Source: Verrucomicrobiota bacterium
GTDB taxonomy: Bacteria > Verrucomicrobiota > Verrucomicrobiia > Limisphaerales > DSYF01
Assembly (NCBI GenBank): GCA_025457615.1
Contig: JALOTZ010000002.1
Span: 56,813-120,812, forward strand
DNA: 64,000 nt
Direction: 5' to 3'
Shown here: piece by piece, positions 26,025 through 33,772 of the stretch
How positions within the stretch are numbered: the first letter of the stretch is position 1
Layout of the letters: each line of letters begins with the position of its first letter
Program-made: the position numbers and the translations under genes
The notes under the pieces: model-generated
What the model was told of the DNA's origin: nothing
Databases searched by the model: none
The model's input: only the letters and a program-made list of their open reading frames with translations

Positions 26025-28148
26025 ATGCTGAGCACAAAGACATTTCTGGCCGTTGATTTTGGGGCGGGCAGCCTCAAGGTGGCGGAGTTCGAGACCAGCG
26101 AGGCGGGCGCCCTGATTTTGCGCCGCTACACGCTGAAGCCTTTGGGCCAGGACGGCGCGGTGGAATCCAAGCGTGAGGCTGCGGTGCTGAAGGCGCTTCA
26201 GGCGGCGATCACCGAGTTGGGCAGCGGCGCCCGGAACGTGAACATTTGCGCCCCCGGCTTCCACGTCTTCTCCAAGTTCGTGAAACTGCCGCCGGTGGAC
26301 GCCGGCAAGGTCACCCAGATCATCCAGTACGAGGCGCAGCAGAACGTGCCGTTCCCGCTCGCCGAGGTGGTGTGGGACTACCAGATCCTGGGGAGCACAC
26401 CCGGCGGGGAGCTCGAGGTCCTGCTGGTGGCCATCAAGGCGGATGTGATCGAGCGCCTGTTCCGCCTGACCTCCGACGCGAGTTTGAGTCTGCAGTTGGC
26501 TGATGTCTCGGCGGCGGCCCTGTGCAACGCGTTTCGTTACAGCTACGGCGACCTGGAAGGGTGCACCATGCTGCTGGATATCGGGGCCAAGACCAGCAAC
26601 CTGCTGTTTTTCGAGAAGGGGAAGGTCTATTCGCGGAGCATCAACCTGGGCGCCAACTCGATCACCCAGGATTTCGCAACGGAAATGAAGCTGGCGTTCG
26701 ACGCGGCGGACCAGATCAAGATTGCCGAAGGTTTTGTCAGCCTGGGAGGGGCCTACGAGGAGCCGGAGAATCCGAACCAGGCGGCCATCTCGAAGATCGC
26801 GCGCCAGTTCATGACCCGGTTGCACATCCAGGTCAACCAGACCCTCCAGTTCTACCGCGGTCAGCAGGCCGGCTCGGCGCCGGACCGGTTGTTCCTCTGC
26901 GGCGGGGCCTCGGTCATGCCCTACACCGCGCAGTTTTTCGCTGAAAAGCTCGGCATCCCGGTCGAATACTTCAACCCCCTGCGCAACGTGCAGATCGACC
27001 CGGGTGTGGACCTGGAATCGCTGGCCAAGGTGGCGCATGCGCTGGGAGAGGTTGTGGGCCTCGGCTTGCGCAACCTGGCTCATTGTCCGGTGGAGTTGAA
27101 CCTCATGCCGGAGAGCACCCTGCGCTGGCAGAGTTTTGATCAGAAGAGGCCGTATTTCATCGCCACCGTCGGCAGCCTGGTCGCCGTCGTGTTTGCGGTC
27201 GGACTCCTCTTCGGCCGCAGCGCCTCCGTCAAGCTGAACGAGCTTCAGACCGTTCAGCAGACCACCGAGCCGATGAAAGCCCAAGAGCAGCGGTTCAAGA
27301 ACGCCTACCAGGATCTGGAGGACACCAAAGCCAGGCTCGAGAAACTCGAATCCTGGGCCGAGGCCCGATATTACTGGGCGGATGTGTGCAGCGAACTTCA
27401 GCGTCTCCTGGTTCAGGTGGAGCAGGAGGGCCGACGCAAATTCCGGGTCGAAGTCGGGCTGTGGATTGAAGAACTCAGCTCCTTGGAGGCCGGGGCTGGG
27501 CAGGGACTTTTCGGCGATCGCATGAGCCGTTACGGTGCGGCGGGCTCGATGGGCATGCCGGGAGGCGAGTTGGGCGGGATGGCTCCGGACATGCCCGGGT
27601 ATGGGGGTCCGCCCGGCGCCGGTTATCCCGGGGGTGCGCCCGGTGCCGGTTATCCCGGGGGTGCGCCGATGTATGGTGAAGGAGTTAATCTGCCGGCCGG
27701 TGAGGCGCCGATTAATCCGGTCACCGGACTGCCCATGGGGGCTGGGGGGATGCCTCCACCCGTGGTGGAGGGCGGAGGAGCAATGCCGGCCATCAATCCC
27801 AACACGGGCCTCCCGATGGTGGGGGCGGGCGCCGGCCAGCCGATGACCGATCCGATGACCGGTGAGCCGCTCATCGATCCCAACACCGGCATGCCGATGA
27901 TGGCGCCCGGGGATACGGCGGCAGGCCGGGGAACGCGGCTGACCTTGATCTGCCGGGCGGTCAGTTTGACCGCCATTGATTCCGGGGCCAACACCGCCCT
28001 GGCCTTTGCCTTGGAGGGCGCCCTCCGGTCCAGTGAACTGTTCGATCCGCAAGCGACGTCCCTGCAGGGTCAGATCGGCGCGGACGAGCCGGACGGGACC
28101 TACGCGTTCGGCGTGAATCTGGTCCTCAAACACCCCTTGGAACTCTGA
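26025..28148 (+). CDS. pilM: PilM-like ATPase fused to a membrane and periplasmic region
   Basis: A 707-residue protein. Residues 1-365 form an actin/FtsA-like PilM domain (DFGAGSLKVAEF at 11-22, LLDIGAKTSNLLFF at 183-196, LFLCGGASVMP at 289-299). A single transmembrane helix (378-397) and a coiled coil (about 403-470) follow. Then comes a Gly/Pro/Met-rich linker (about 498-635) with four (N/D)PxTGxP repeats and a C-terminal beta region. Ordinary PilM is about 350 residues and cytoplasmic, so this resembles PilM joined to a PilN-like part. It is probably the inner-membrane platform of the pilus-like machine and matches Amuc_1101 in position. The start is the ATG at 26025. Confidence 0.85.
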   Translation: MLSTKTFLAVDFGAGSLKVAEFETSEAGALILRRYTLKPLGQDGAVESKREAAVLKALQAAITELGSGARNVNICAPGFHVFSKFVKLPPVDAGKVTQIIQYEAQQNVPFPLAEVVWDYQILGSTPGGELEVLLVAIKADVIERLFRLTSDASLSLQLADVSAAALCNAFRYSYGDLEGCTMLLDIGAKTSNLLFFEKGKVYSRSINLGANSITQDFATEMKLAFDAADQIKIAEGFVSLGGAYEEPENPNQAAISKIARQFMTRLHIQVNQTLQFYRGQQAGSAPDRLFLCGGASVMPYTAQFFAEKLGIPVEYFNPLRNVQIDPGVDLESLAKVAHALGEVVGLGLRNLAHCPVELNLMPESTLRWQSFDQKRPYFIATVGSLVAVVFAVGLLFGRSASVKLNELQTVQQTTEPMKAQEQRFKNAYQDLEDTKARLEKLESWAEARYYWADVCSELQRLLVQVEQEGRRKFRVEVGLWIEELSSLEAGAGQGLFGDRMSRYGAAGSMGMPGGELGGMAPDMPGYGGPPGAGYPGGAPGAGYPGGAPMYGEGVNLPAGEAPINPVTGLPMGAGGMPPPVVEGGGAMPAINPNTGLPMVGAGAGQPMTDPMTGEPLIDPNTGMPMMAPGDTAAGRGTRLTLICRAVSLTAIDSGANTALAFALEGALRSSELFDPQATSLQGQIGADEPDGTYAFGVNLVLKHPLEL

Positions 28149-28149
28149 T

Positions 28150-29229
28150 ATGGACTGGGTGAAGCGTAATCTCGGCTTGGTGATCAGCGGCGTGGTGGCC
28201 GTGGGGCTGCTGTTGTTCTCCGCGTTCTACCTTTACTCCAATTATAAGAAGAACAACGAAGCCCGGGCGCGACTCGAGGCCGAGTACGGCGAGCTGCAGC
28301 GCCTGAGCAATCTCAAGCCTCATCCGGGCAAGGGTGACGTGGACAACATCGCGCGGGCGCGGGAGCAGAAGGCGGAGCTGGTGCGGCTCATGCAGGCCGT
28401 CAGCCAGCGCTTCGCGCCCATCCCGGCCATCCCGGACAATCCGCAGCTCTCGGGCGAGGATTTCAGCGCCAGTCTCCGTCGGGCGATCGATCAGTTGAAC
28501 CGCCGGGCGGCGATTGCCAGTGTGATCGTGCCCACGAACTACAATTTTTCGTTCGAGGCCGAGAAACGCCTGGTGAAGTTCGCGCCGGGCAGCCTCCGGC
28601 CCCTGGCCATTCAATTGGGCGAGGTGAACGCGATTTGCCAGATCCTCTTCGAGGCCAAGATCAACAAGCTCACCGGTCTGCGCCGCGAGCGCGTCTCCAC
28701 GGACGACCGCACCGGCCCGCAATCGGATTACCTGCGGACCGCCTCGGTCACCAACGATCTGGCCGTCGTTTCACCCTACGAAATTTCCTTCGAATCGTTC
28801 AGCGCGGAACTGGCGGACGTGATTTCCGGCTTTGCCAACTCGCCGCACGGGATGGTCGTGAAGGGATTGGCTGTGGGGCCGGCCCGGCAACTCGGGGCTG
28901 TTGCGGGCTCGCCCGGCGCAGCCGCCTACCCCGTCGCAACGGCTCCGGCCACCCCCATCTACACCGCCCCGCCCGGTGGCGAAATGCCTGGGGGATCCGA
29001 GATCCGGCGTCCCACCTTCCAACGTCCGACCTTCGGCGGCGCCGGAGCCAGTCCGTACGGCGAACTCCCCGCTCCCGGGGTGGCGCCGACCTACGCCCAG
29101 CCGGGAGTGGCGTATCCCGCCCCCGGCGTGGCGGCGGCGACCACCCAGACCCTGATCGACGAGCATCCGCTCAGCGTCACCCTCGTCGTGGAAGTGATCA
29201 AATTGCTGCCTGTGCAGGAAGAACAATAG
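28150..29229 (+). CDS. Amuc_1100-like pilus-locus membrane protein
   Basis: A 359-residue bitopic protein: a short cytoplasmic start, a membrane helix (about 8-29), a coiled coil (about 30-90), a globular alpha/beta domain (about 100-250), a Pro/Ala/Gly-rich linker (about 258-335) and a final strand HPLSVTLVVEVIKLLP. This layout, including the PYEISFESFSAELADVI segment and the last strand, matches what I remember of Akkermansia Amuc_1100, whose domains resemble PilO/PilN. The gene starts 1 nt after the pilM stop. I infer an inner-membrane alignment protein of the pilus-like machine. The Amuc_1100 comparison is from memory. Confidence 0.75.
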   Translation: MDWVKRNLGLVISGVVAVGLLLFSAFYLYSNYKKNNEARARLEAEYGELQRLSNLKPHPGKGDVDNIARAREQKAELVRLMQAVSQRFAPIPAIPDNPQLSGEDFSASLRRAIDQLNRRAAIASVIVPTNYNFSFEAEKRLVKFAPGSLRPLAIQLGEVNAICQILFEAKINKLTGLRRERVSTDDRTGPQSDYLRTASVTNDLAVVSPYEISFESFSAELADVISGFANSPHGMVVKGLAVGPARQLGAVAGSPGAAAYPVATAPATPIYTAPPGGEMPGGSEIRRPTFQRPTFGGAGASPYGELPAPGVAPTYAQPGVAYPAPGVAAATTQTLIDEHPLSVTLVVEVIKLLPVQEEQ

Positions 29230-29234
29230 AGCGA

Positions 29235-30056
29235 ATGGATTTCATCAAGAAGAACTGGGAGAAGGTGCTGCTGGGTGTGGTGCTGGTGGGACTGCTGATC
29301 GCCGTGGTCAGCCTGCCCATCAAAATCGCCGGCGAGAAGGCCGATTTGGAAGCCATTCGCTTGGGCATCACCGAGCGCGCCGTCAGCGGGATCGATCCCC
29401 TGGATGCTTCATCCACCGAAAGGTTGCTGGCCAAGATTGAAAAGCCCCTGATCCTGGATCTCACCACCAGCAACCGGGTTTTCAATCCGGTGCCTTGGAA
29501 GCGATCGCCCAGCGGACAGTTGCTGCGCGTGAACACCGGCGGCGAGATCGGGGTGGGCGCGGTCACGGTCGAGCGCATCGCCCCCCTCTACCTCATCGTC
29601 ACCTTCGATTCGGTCCTCACGTCCGAATCCGGCTCCCGCTACGCCATCGGGGTCGAGAAACAGGCGGACTCCAGCAAGCGCGGGCGCATCAAGCGTCAGA
29701 GCTATGCGGCGATTGGCGACAAGAACGAAAACTTCCTGCTGCGGGGCATCAAGGGGCCGCCCGAGGCGCCGACCGCCGTCGAGCTCGAACTCACGGACAC
29801 CGGCGAGGCCGTCACGGTCAGCCTCGAGAAGCCCTATGCGCGGGTGGACGGCTACATGGCGGATCTCGCCTACCCGCCCGACAGCCGCAAGTGGCTGGAG
29901 AAGCGCGTGGGCGAGAAGCTGCCCATTGAACGCGAGCTTTACAATATCGTTGCCATCACAAAAGACGAGGTTGTATTGTCGGCCCCGTCGGGCAAAAAAA
30001 CGTCTGTGAAACTGAGCCCGGGCAGCCAGGAAGGATCGCCTGGCCGTGGTTCATAA
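29235..30056 (+). CDS. Amuc_1099-like pilus-locus membrane protein
   Basis: A 273-residue bitopic protein with an N-terminal membrane helix (about 11-32, VLLGVVLVGLLIAVVSLPI) and a periplasmic beta-rich domain. Two related segments (NTGGEIGVGAVTVERIAP near 101-118, YNIVAITKDEVVLSAPSGKK near 239-258) look like PilP-type strands, the last fitting a homology-region-C fold. It starts 5 nt after the Amuc_1100-like stop and ends 34 nt before the secretin. By position it is the Amuc_1099 equivalent and would bridge the inner-membrane platform to the secretin. The PilP-like role is my inference. Confidence 0.65.
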   Translation: MDFIKKNWEKVLLGVVLVGLLIAVVSLPIKIAGEKADLEAIRLGITERAVSGIDPLDASSTERLLAKIEKPLILDLTTSNRVFNPVPWKRSPSGQLLRVNTGGEIGVGAVTVERIAPLYLIVTFDSVLTSESGSRYAIGVEKQADSSKRGRIKRQSYAAIGDKNENFLLRGIKGPPEAPTAVELELTDTGEAVTVSLEKPYARVDGYMADLAYPPDSRKWLEKRVGEKLPIERELYNIVAITKDEVVLSAPSGKKTSVKLSPGSQEGSPGRGS

Positions 30057-30090
30057 TGCAGCCCAAGTGTCACCGAATCGGATTCAACTC

Positions 30091-32775
30091 ATGAAGAAGG
30101 CAGTCTATTCCTCCTTGTCCGCCGTGATGGTCCTCACCCTGGCCCTGACGGCCCACGCGCAAACCGCGCCGACCGAAACCGCCGCCAACGAGGCGGTGCG
30201 CCGGCAGGCTGACACCATTTCGCTGCGGCAGCGGCTGGTCGAGGCCCGTGGCGCGGCGGCCCAAGGCGACCTGGTCTCGGCCGCCAAGCTCTACGAGGAC
30301 GCGTTCTCGTTGGTCCGGCGCATCGGGCCCGGTGTGGAGGTGGAGGCCCAGGAAACCCTCGCGGGGTTGACCGCGGTGCGGGTGGACCTGGCGAAGGCGG
30401 CGCAGAAGCGCGCGGATTACAAGGAAGCGGAGGTGCAGTTGGCGCGGGCGTTGCGCGTGAACCCGGGCAACCCGGACCTGGAGCGGATGAAACGGGAGAA
30501 CGACCAACTGTTGGCCGCGCAGGCCGGACGCATTCCCAGCGACGAGACCCAGCAGGAAGTGCCGGGCATCATTCAGGGGAAAGTGGAAGCGGGCACCCTG
30601 GTCCAGGACGGCAAGCTGCTCTACGAACTCGGCAAGCTCAAGGAGGCGGAAGCCAAGTTGAAGCAGGCCTTGCAGGTGGACCCCCTCAACGGGCCCGCGC
30701 AGTATTACCTGGACCTCGTCCGGGACGCCCAATACCGCAGCCTCGCGCGCACGCGTGAAAGCTACTCCCGGGATGCCCAGGTCAAGGTGGAGCAGGCCTG
30801 GGAACCGCCCGTGAAACGGGATCTCCTGCCCGTCCCCAACCCTTACGCCCGCGACACCGCGGTCCACACCGGCAAAGGCCGCCAGACCATCGTTTCCAAG
30901 CTGGACCGCATCCGCATGGACAGCGTCTTCTACGACGGTCTGCCGCTCGGCGAAGTGATCCGCCTGCTGAACGAGGAATCGCGGAAGCGCGATCCGGACA
31001 AGAAGGGGGTCAATTTCCTGGTCAACCCTACGGAAGGTGGGGCGGTGGCCGCGGCGCCCACGGCGGCCACGTTGGATCCCATTACCGGCCTGCCTATCGC
31101 CGCCCCTCCCTCGGAGGAGGAGCCCACAGACCTGGCCGGGATCCTCATCAAGATCAACCCGCCACTCGCCGACCTGCGGCTGGCGGATGTCCTCGATGCC
31201 ATTGTCAAGGTGGCCGAGCAGCCCATCAAGTACTCGATCGAGGACTATGCGGTGGTGTTTTCGCTCCGGGCGCCTGAGCCGGCCCAGCTCTACACGCGCA
31301 CCTACAAGGTGGACCCGAACACGTTCTGGCAGGGGTTGGAGAGTGTGGGCGGATTCTCCTTCGGCGATATTCAGGTCGGCAGCCAGGGCGGCGGCGGCGG
31401 AGGAGGAAGCAGCAGCCGGGGTGGAGGCGGCGGCGACCAGTCGGATACCATTTCCGTTCCGCGTGTGAACGTGGGCGGGGCTGTCAGCGGAAGCCGGGGC
31501 GGCGGGCAGGCCGGCAACCAAAGCGGGGTGGGGCTGCGGTTTCTCACCAAGACCAACAGCATGGAGGAGGTTCAGGGGTTGGTGCGGCAGTTCTTCATCA
31601 CCATGGGTGTGGACCTGGTGCCGCCCAAGACAGTCTTCTTCAACGATCGTTCGGGCACCCTCTGGGCCCGGGCCACCTTGGAGGAACTGGACATCATCGA
31701 GAGCGCCATCCAGGTGCTCAACGTGGCGCCGCCGCAGGTGAACATTAAGGCCAAGTTCGCCGACATCGGGCAGCGGGAGCAGAAGGCGATCGGCTTCGAC
31801 TGGTTCCTGGGCAACCTCATCATGGGAGGCGGGAATGTGGTGGCCTCGGGCGGCACCCAGCCGTCTTTGAACGGTGAACCCTCGCCAGCCAACCCCCAAG
31901 GCTTCTTCCCCGGGACCAGTTCGGACACTGTCACGGCCCCCAGCAGCACCGACCAGGTGATCACCAGAGGATTGGGCAACCCCTTGAACGCGCCTGCCTT
32001 GGCCAGCTTTACCGGCATCCTGACCGATCCCCAATTCAAGGTGGTGATCCGGGCGCTGGATCAGCGCTCGGGAGTCGATCTGTTGAGCGCTCCCGAAGTC
32101 ACCACCATCAGCGGACGTCAGGCGCAGATTCAGGTCATCGATATCGAAAGCATTGTCACCGGCATCGACTTGAACCAAACCGCGTCCGGAGGGGGTGGAG
32201 GCACGCTGGGCGGGACGGATACGGGGGGCGGCGCGGTGGCCTCGACCCTCAACTACAACGTCCAACCCCTGCCCTTCGGGCCCGTGCTCGACGTCATCCC
32301 GTATGTCTCCGCCGACAGCTACTCGGTGCAGATGGTGATCATTCCGACCGTGACGGAGTTCCTCGGTTATGACGATGACACCGCGGCGAAGTTTGTGCCA
32401 CAGGCCCAATCCGTCAGCGGTTCGGACGGCGCCGGCATTCCCCTGAGCGGACAGCTCCCGCTGCCGCAGTTCCGTCTGCGCCAGGTGACCACCAGCGCGG
32501 TGGTGTGGGATGGGCAGACGATTGTGCTGGGCGGGTTGATTTCGGAACGGGTGCAAAAGACCAAGGACAAGGTTCCGGTGTTGGGCGACCTCCCGCTGTT
32601 CGGACGTTTGTTCCGTAGCGAGTCCTCGGACACCCAGAAGCGCAACCTGGTGATTTTTGTCACCCCGACCATCATCGATCCGGCGGGCAACCGGTATCAC
32701 TCGGAAGAGGAGATGCCCTTTGCCCAGACCACCATTCCGGCCCAGAAGCCGGCGGCGCCGGCGAGCAGCAATTAG
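30091..32775 (+). CDS. pilQ: Type IV pilus-like secretin (Amuc_1098-type)
   Basis: An 894-residue outer-membrane channel. Signal peptide 1-23 (cleavage after AHA) precedes TPR-like helices (about 45-215), an STN/N0-type domain (about 275-393), a Gly/Ser-rich loop (about 430-478) and N-domains. The secretin barrel is at about 680-885, with APEVTTISGRQAQI and PVLGDLPLFGRLFRS ... LVIFVTPTII. The long TPR N-terminus is unusual for PilQ and typical of this verrucomicrobial type. A DPITGLP motif near 329 echoes the repeats in the PilM fusion. Start at the ATG at 30091, supported by the signal peptide. Its stop overlaps a GTG of the next gene. Confidence 0.9.
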   Translation: MKKAVYSSLSAVMVLTLALTAHAQTAPTETAANEAVRRQADTISLRQRLVEARGAAAQGDLVSAAKLYEDAFSLVRRIGPGVEVEAQETLAGLTAVRVDLAKAAQKRADYKEAEVQLARALRVNPGNPDLERMKRENDQLLAAQAGRIPSDETQQEVPGIIQGKVEAGTLVQDGKLLYELGKLKEAEAKLKQALQVDPLNGPAQYYLDLVRDAQYRSLARTRESYSRDAQVKVEQAWEPPVKRDLLPVPNPYARDTAVHTGKGRQTIVSKLDRIRMDSVFYDGLPLGEVIRLLNEESRKRDPDKKGVNFLVNPTEGGAVAAAPTAATLDPITGLPIAAPPSEEEPTDLAGILIKINPPLADLRLADVLDAIVKVAEQPIKYSIEDYAVVFSLRAPEPAQLYTRTYKVDPNTFWQGLESVGGFSFGDIQVGSQGGGGGGGSSSRGGGGGDQSDTISVPRVNVGGAVSGSRGGGQAGNQSGVGLRFLTKTNSMEEVQGLVRQFFITMGVDLVPPKTVFFNDRSGTLWARATLEELDIIESAIQVLNVAPPQVNIKAKFADIGQREQKAIGFDWFLGNLIMGGGNVVASGGTQPSLNGEPSPANPQGFFPGTSSDTVTAPSSTDQVITRGLGNPLNAPALASFTGILTDPQFKVVIRALDQRSGVDLLSAPEVTTISGRQAQIQVIDIESIVTGIDLNQTASGGGGGTLGGTDTGGGAVASTLNYNVQPLPFGPVLDVIPYVSADSYSVQMVIIPTVTEFLGYDDDTAAKFVPQAQSVSGSDGAGIPLSGQLPLPQFRLRQVTTSAVVWDGQTIVLGGLISERVQKTKDKVPVLGDLPLFGRLFRSESSDTQKRNLVIFVTPTIIDPAGNRYHSEEEMPFAQTTIPAQKPAAPASSN

Positions 32776-32807
32776 TGGCGCGGATCGGTCGGGAAACGTT
32801 CTTTGTT

Positions 32808-33731
32808 ATGCAGTCGATGGCGGAGGGCCTGCCCGGTGCGGGCCCGGAGCCCAACCGCCTGTTGCTGGTGGACGGCCACAGCTATGCCTATCGCGCGTTT
32901 CATGCGATTGGCGGTTTGAGGGCGCCGGACGGCCGCCCCACCAACGCGACCTTTGGCTTTATCAAAATGCTGGAGAAGGCGCGTGGGCGGGTGATGCCGA
33001 CGCACGTCGCCGTGGTGTGGGACGGCGGGCTGGACGCCGGGCGGCTGGAGTCCTGGCCGGAGTACAAGGCCCAGAGGCCGGAGATGCCCGGCGATCTGGC
33101 AGTCCAGTTGGACGAGATCGCCGCTTATCTCGAGGCGGCAGGAATCCTGTCGGTGTGCCGGGAAGGCATCGAGGCGGATGATTTGATTGCGGCGATGACG
33201 GCCCAGGCCTGCCGGGCGGGCTGGCGGGTGGTGATTGCCACCAGCGACAAGGATTTCATGCAGTTGGTTTCGGAAGAGGTGGCGTTGCTGAATCCGGGCG
33301 ACAAGTCGCAGTCGCTTTGGGACGCCGAGCGTGTGAGGGAGAAGACCGGGGTGCGCCCGTCGCAGGTGGTGGATTGGTTGAGCCTGGTCGGAGACAGTGT
33401 GGATAATATTCCGGGCGTGCCCGGGGTTGGGCCCAAGACAGCGGCCAAGTTGTTGGCCGAGTTCGGTTCGGTGGCTGGCCTCTATGGCGCGCTCGATCGT
33501 GTGCAGCCCGAGCGCCTCCGGCCCGCGTTGCAGCAGGCCCGGGACGCCGTGCTGCGGAACCAGGCGTTGGTCAGGTTGTCTGAGGATCAGTCCGGGGCGC
33601 CGGCACTTTCCGAATGCGCTCCGCGCCCGGAGAACCGGGCCCGTTTGAGACAGTTGGCCTGCTCCTGGGGGTTCCGATCCATGGCGGAGGCCTATGGGGA
33701 TGGACCGCCCCAGCAGGCATGGCTCCTGTAA
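32808..33731 (+). CDS. Stand-alone 5'-3' exonuclease (PolA N-terminal type)
   Basis: A 307-residue FEN-family nuclease corresponding only to the N-terminal domain of DNA polymerase I. It has the acidic metal-site motifs LLLVDGHSYAYRAFHA, GIEADDLIAAM and TSDKDFMQLV, and the DNA-binding helix-hairpin-helix VDNIPGVPGVGPKTA. It would remove RNA primers or flaps. I prefer the ATG at 32808; a GTG at 32775 that overlaps the secretin stop would add 11 residues. The polymerase part of PolA is not in the window. Confidence 0.88.
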   Translation: MQSMAEGLPGAGPEPNRLLLVDGHSYAYRAFHAIGGLRAPDGRPTNATFGFIKMLEKARGRVMPTHVAVVWDGGLDAGRLESWPEYKAQRPEMPGDLAVQLDEIAAYLEAAGILSVCREGIEADDLIAAMTAQACRAGWRVVIATSDKDFMQLVSEEVALLNPGDKSQSLWDAERVREKTGVRPSQVVDWLSLVGDSVDNIPGVPGVGPKTAAKLLAEFGSVAGLYGALDRVQPERLRPALQQARDAVLRNQALVRLSEDQSGAPALSECAPRPENRARLRQLACSWGFRSMAEAYGDGPPQQAWLL

Positions 33732-33772
33732 GAGCCGGTTTGACGCGGTGCCGCGCCGGGCCGGAACGATAA

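Noticed and set aside
25806..28133. 775-aa minus-strand open frame
   Set aside because: Antisense shadow of the PilM fusion gene. It has no family motifs and is rich in Arg/His/Gln, as expected of a reverse frame in GC-rich DNA.
30070..32700. 876-aa minus-strand open frame
   Set aside because: Antisense to the secretin, whose signal peptide, TPR region and barrel motifs are clear.
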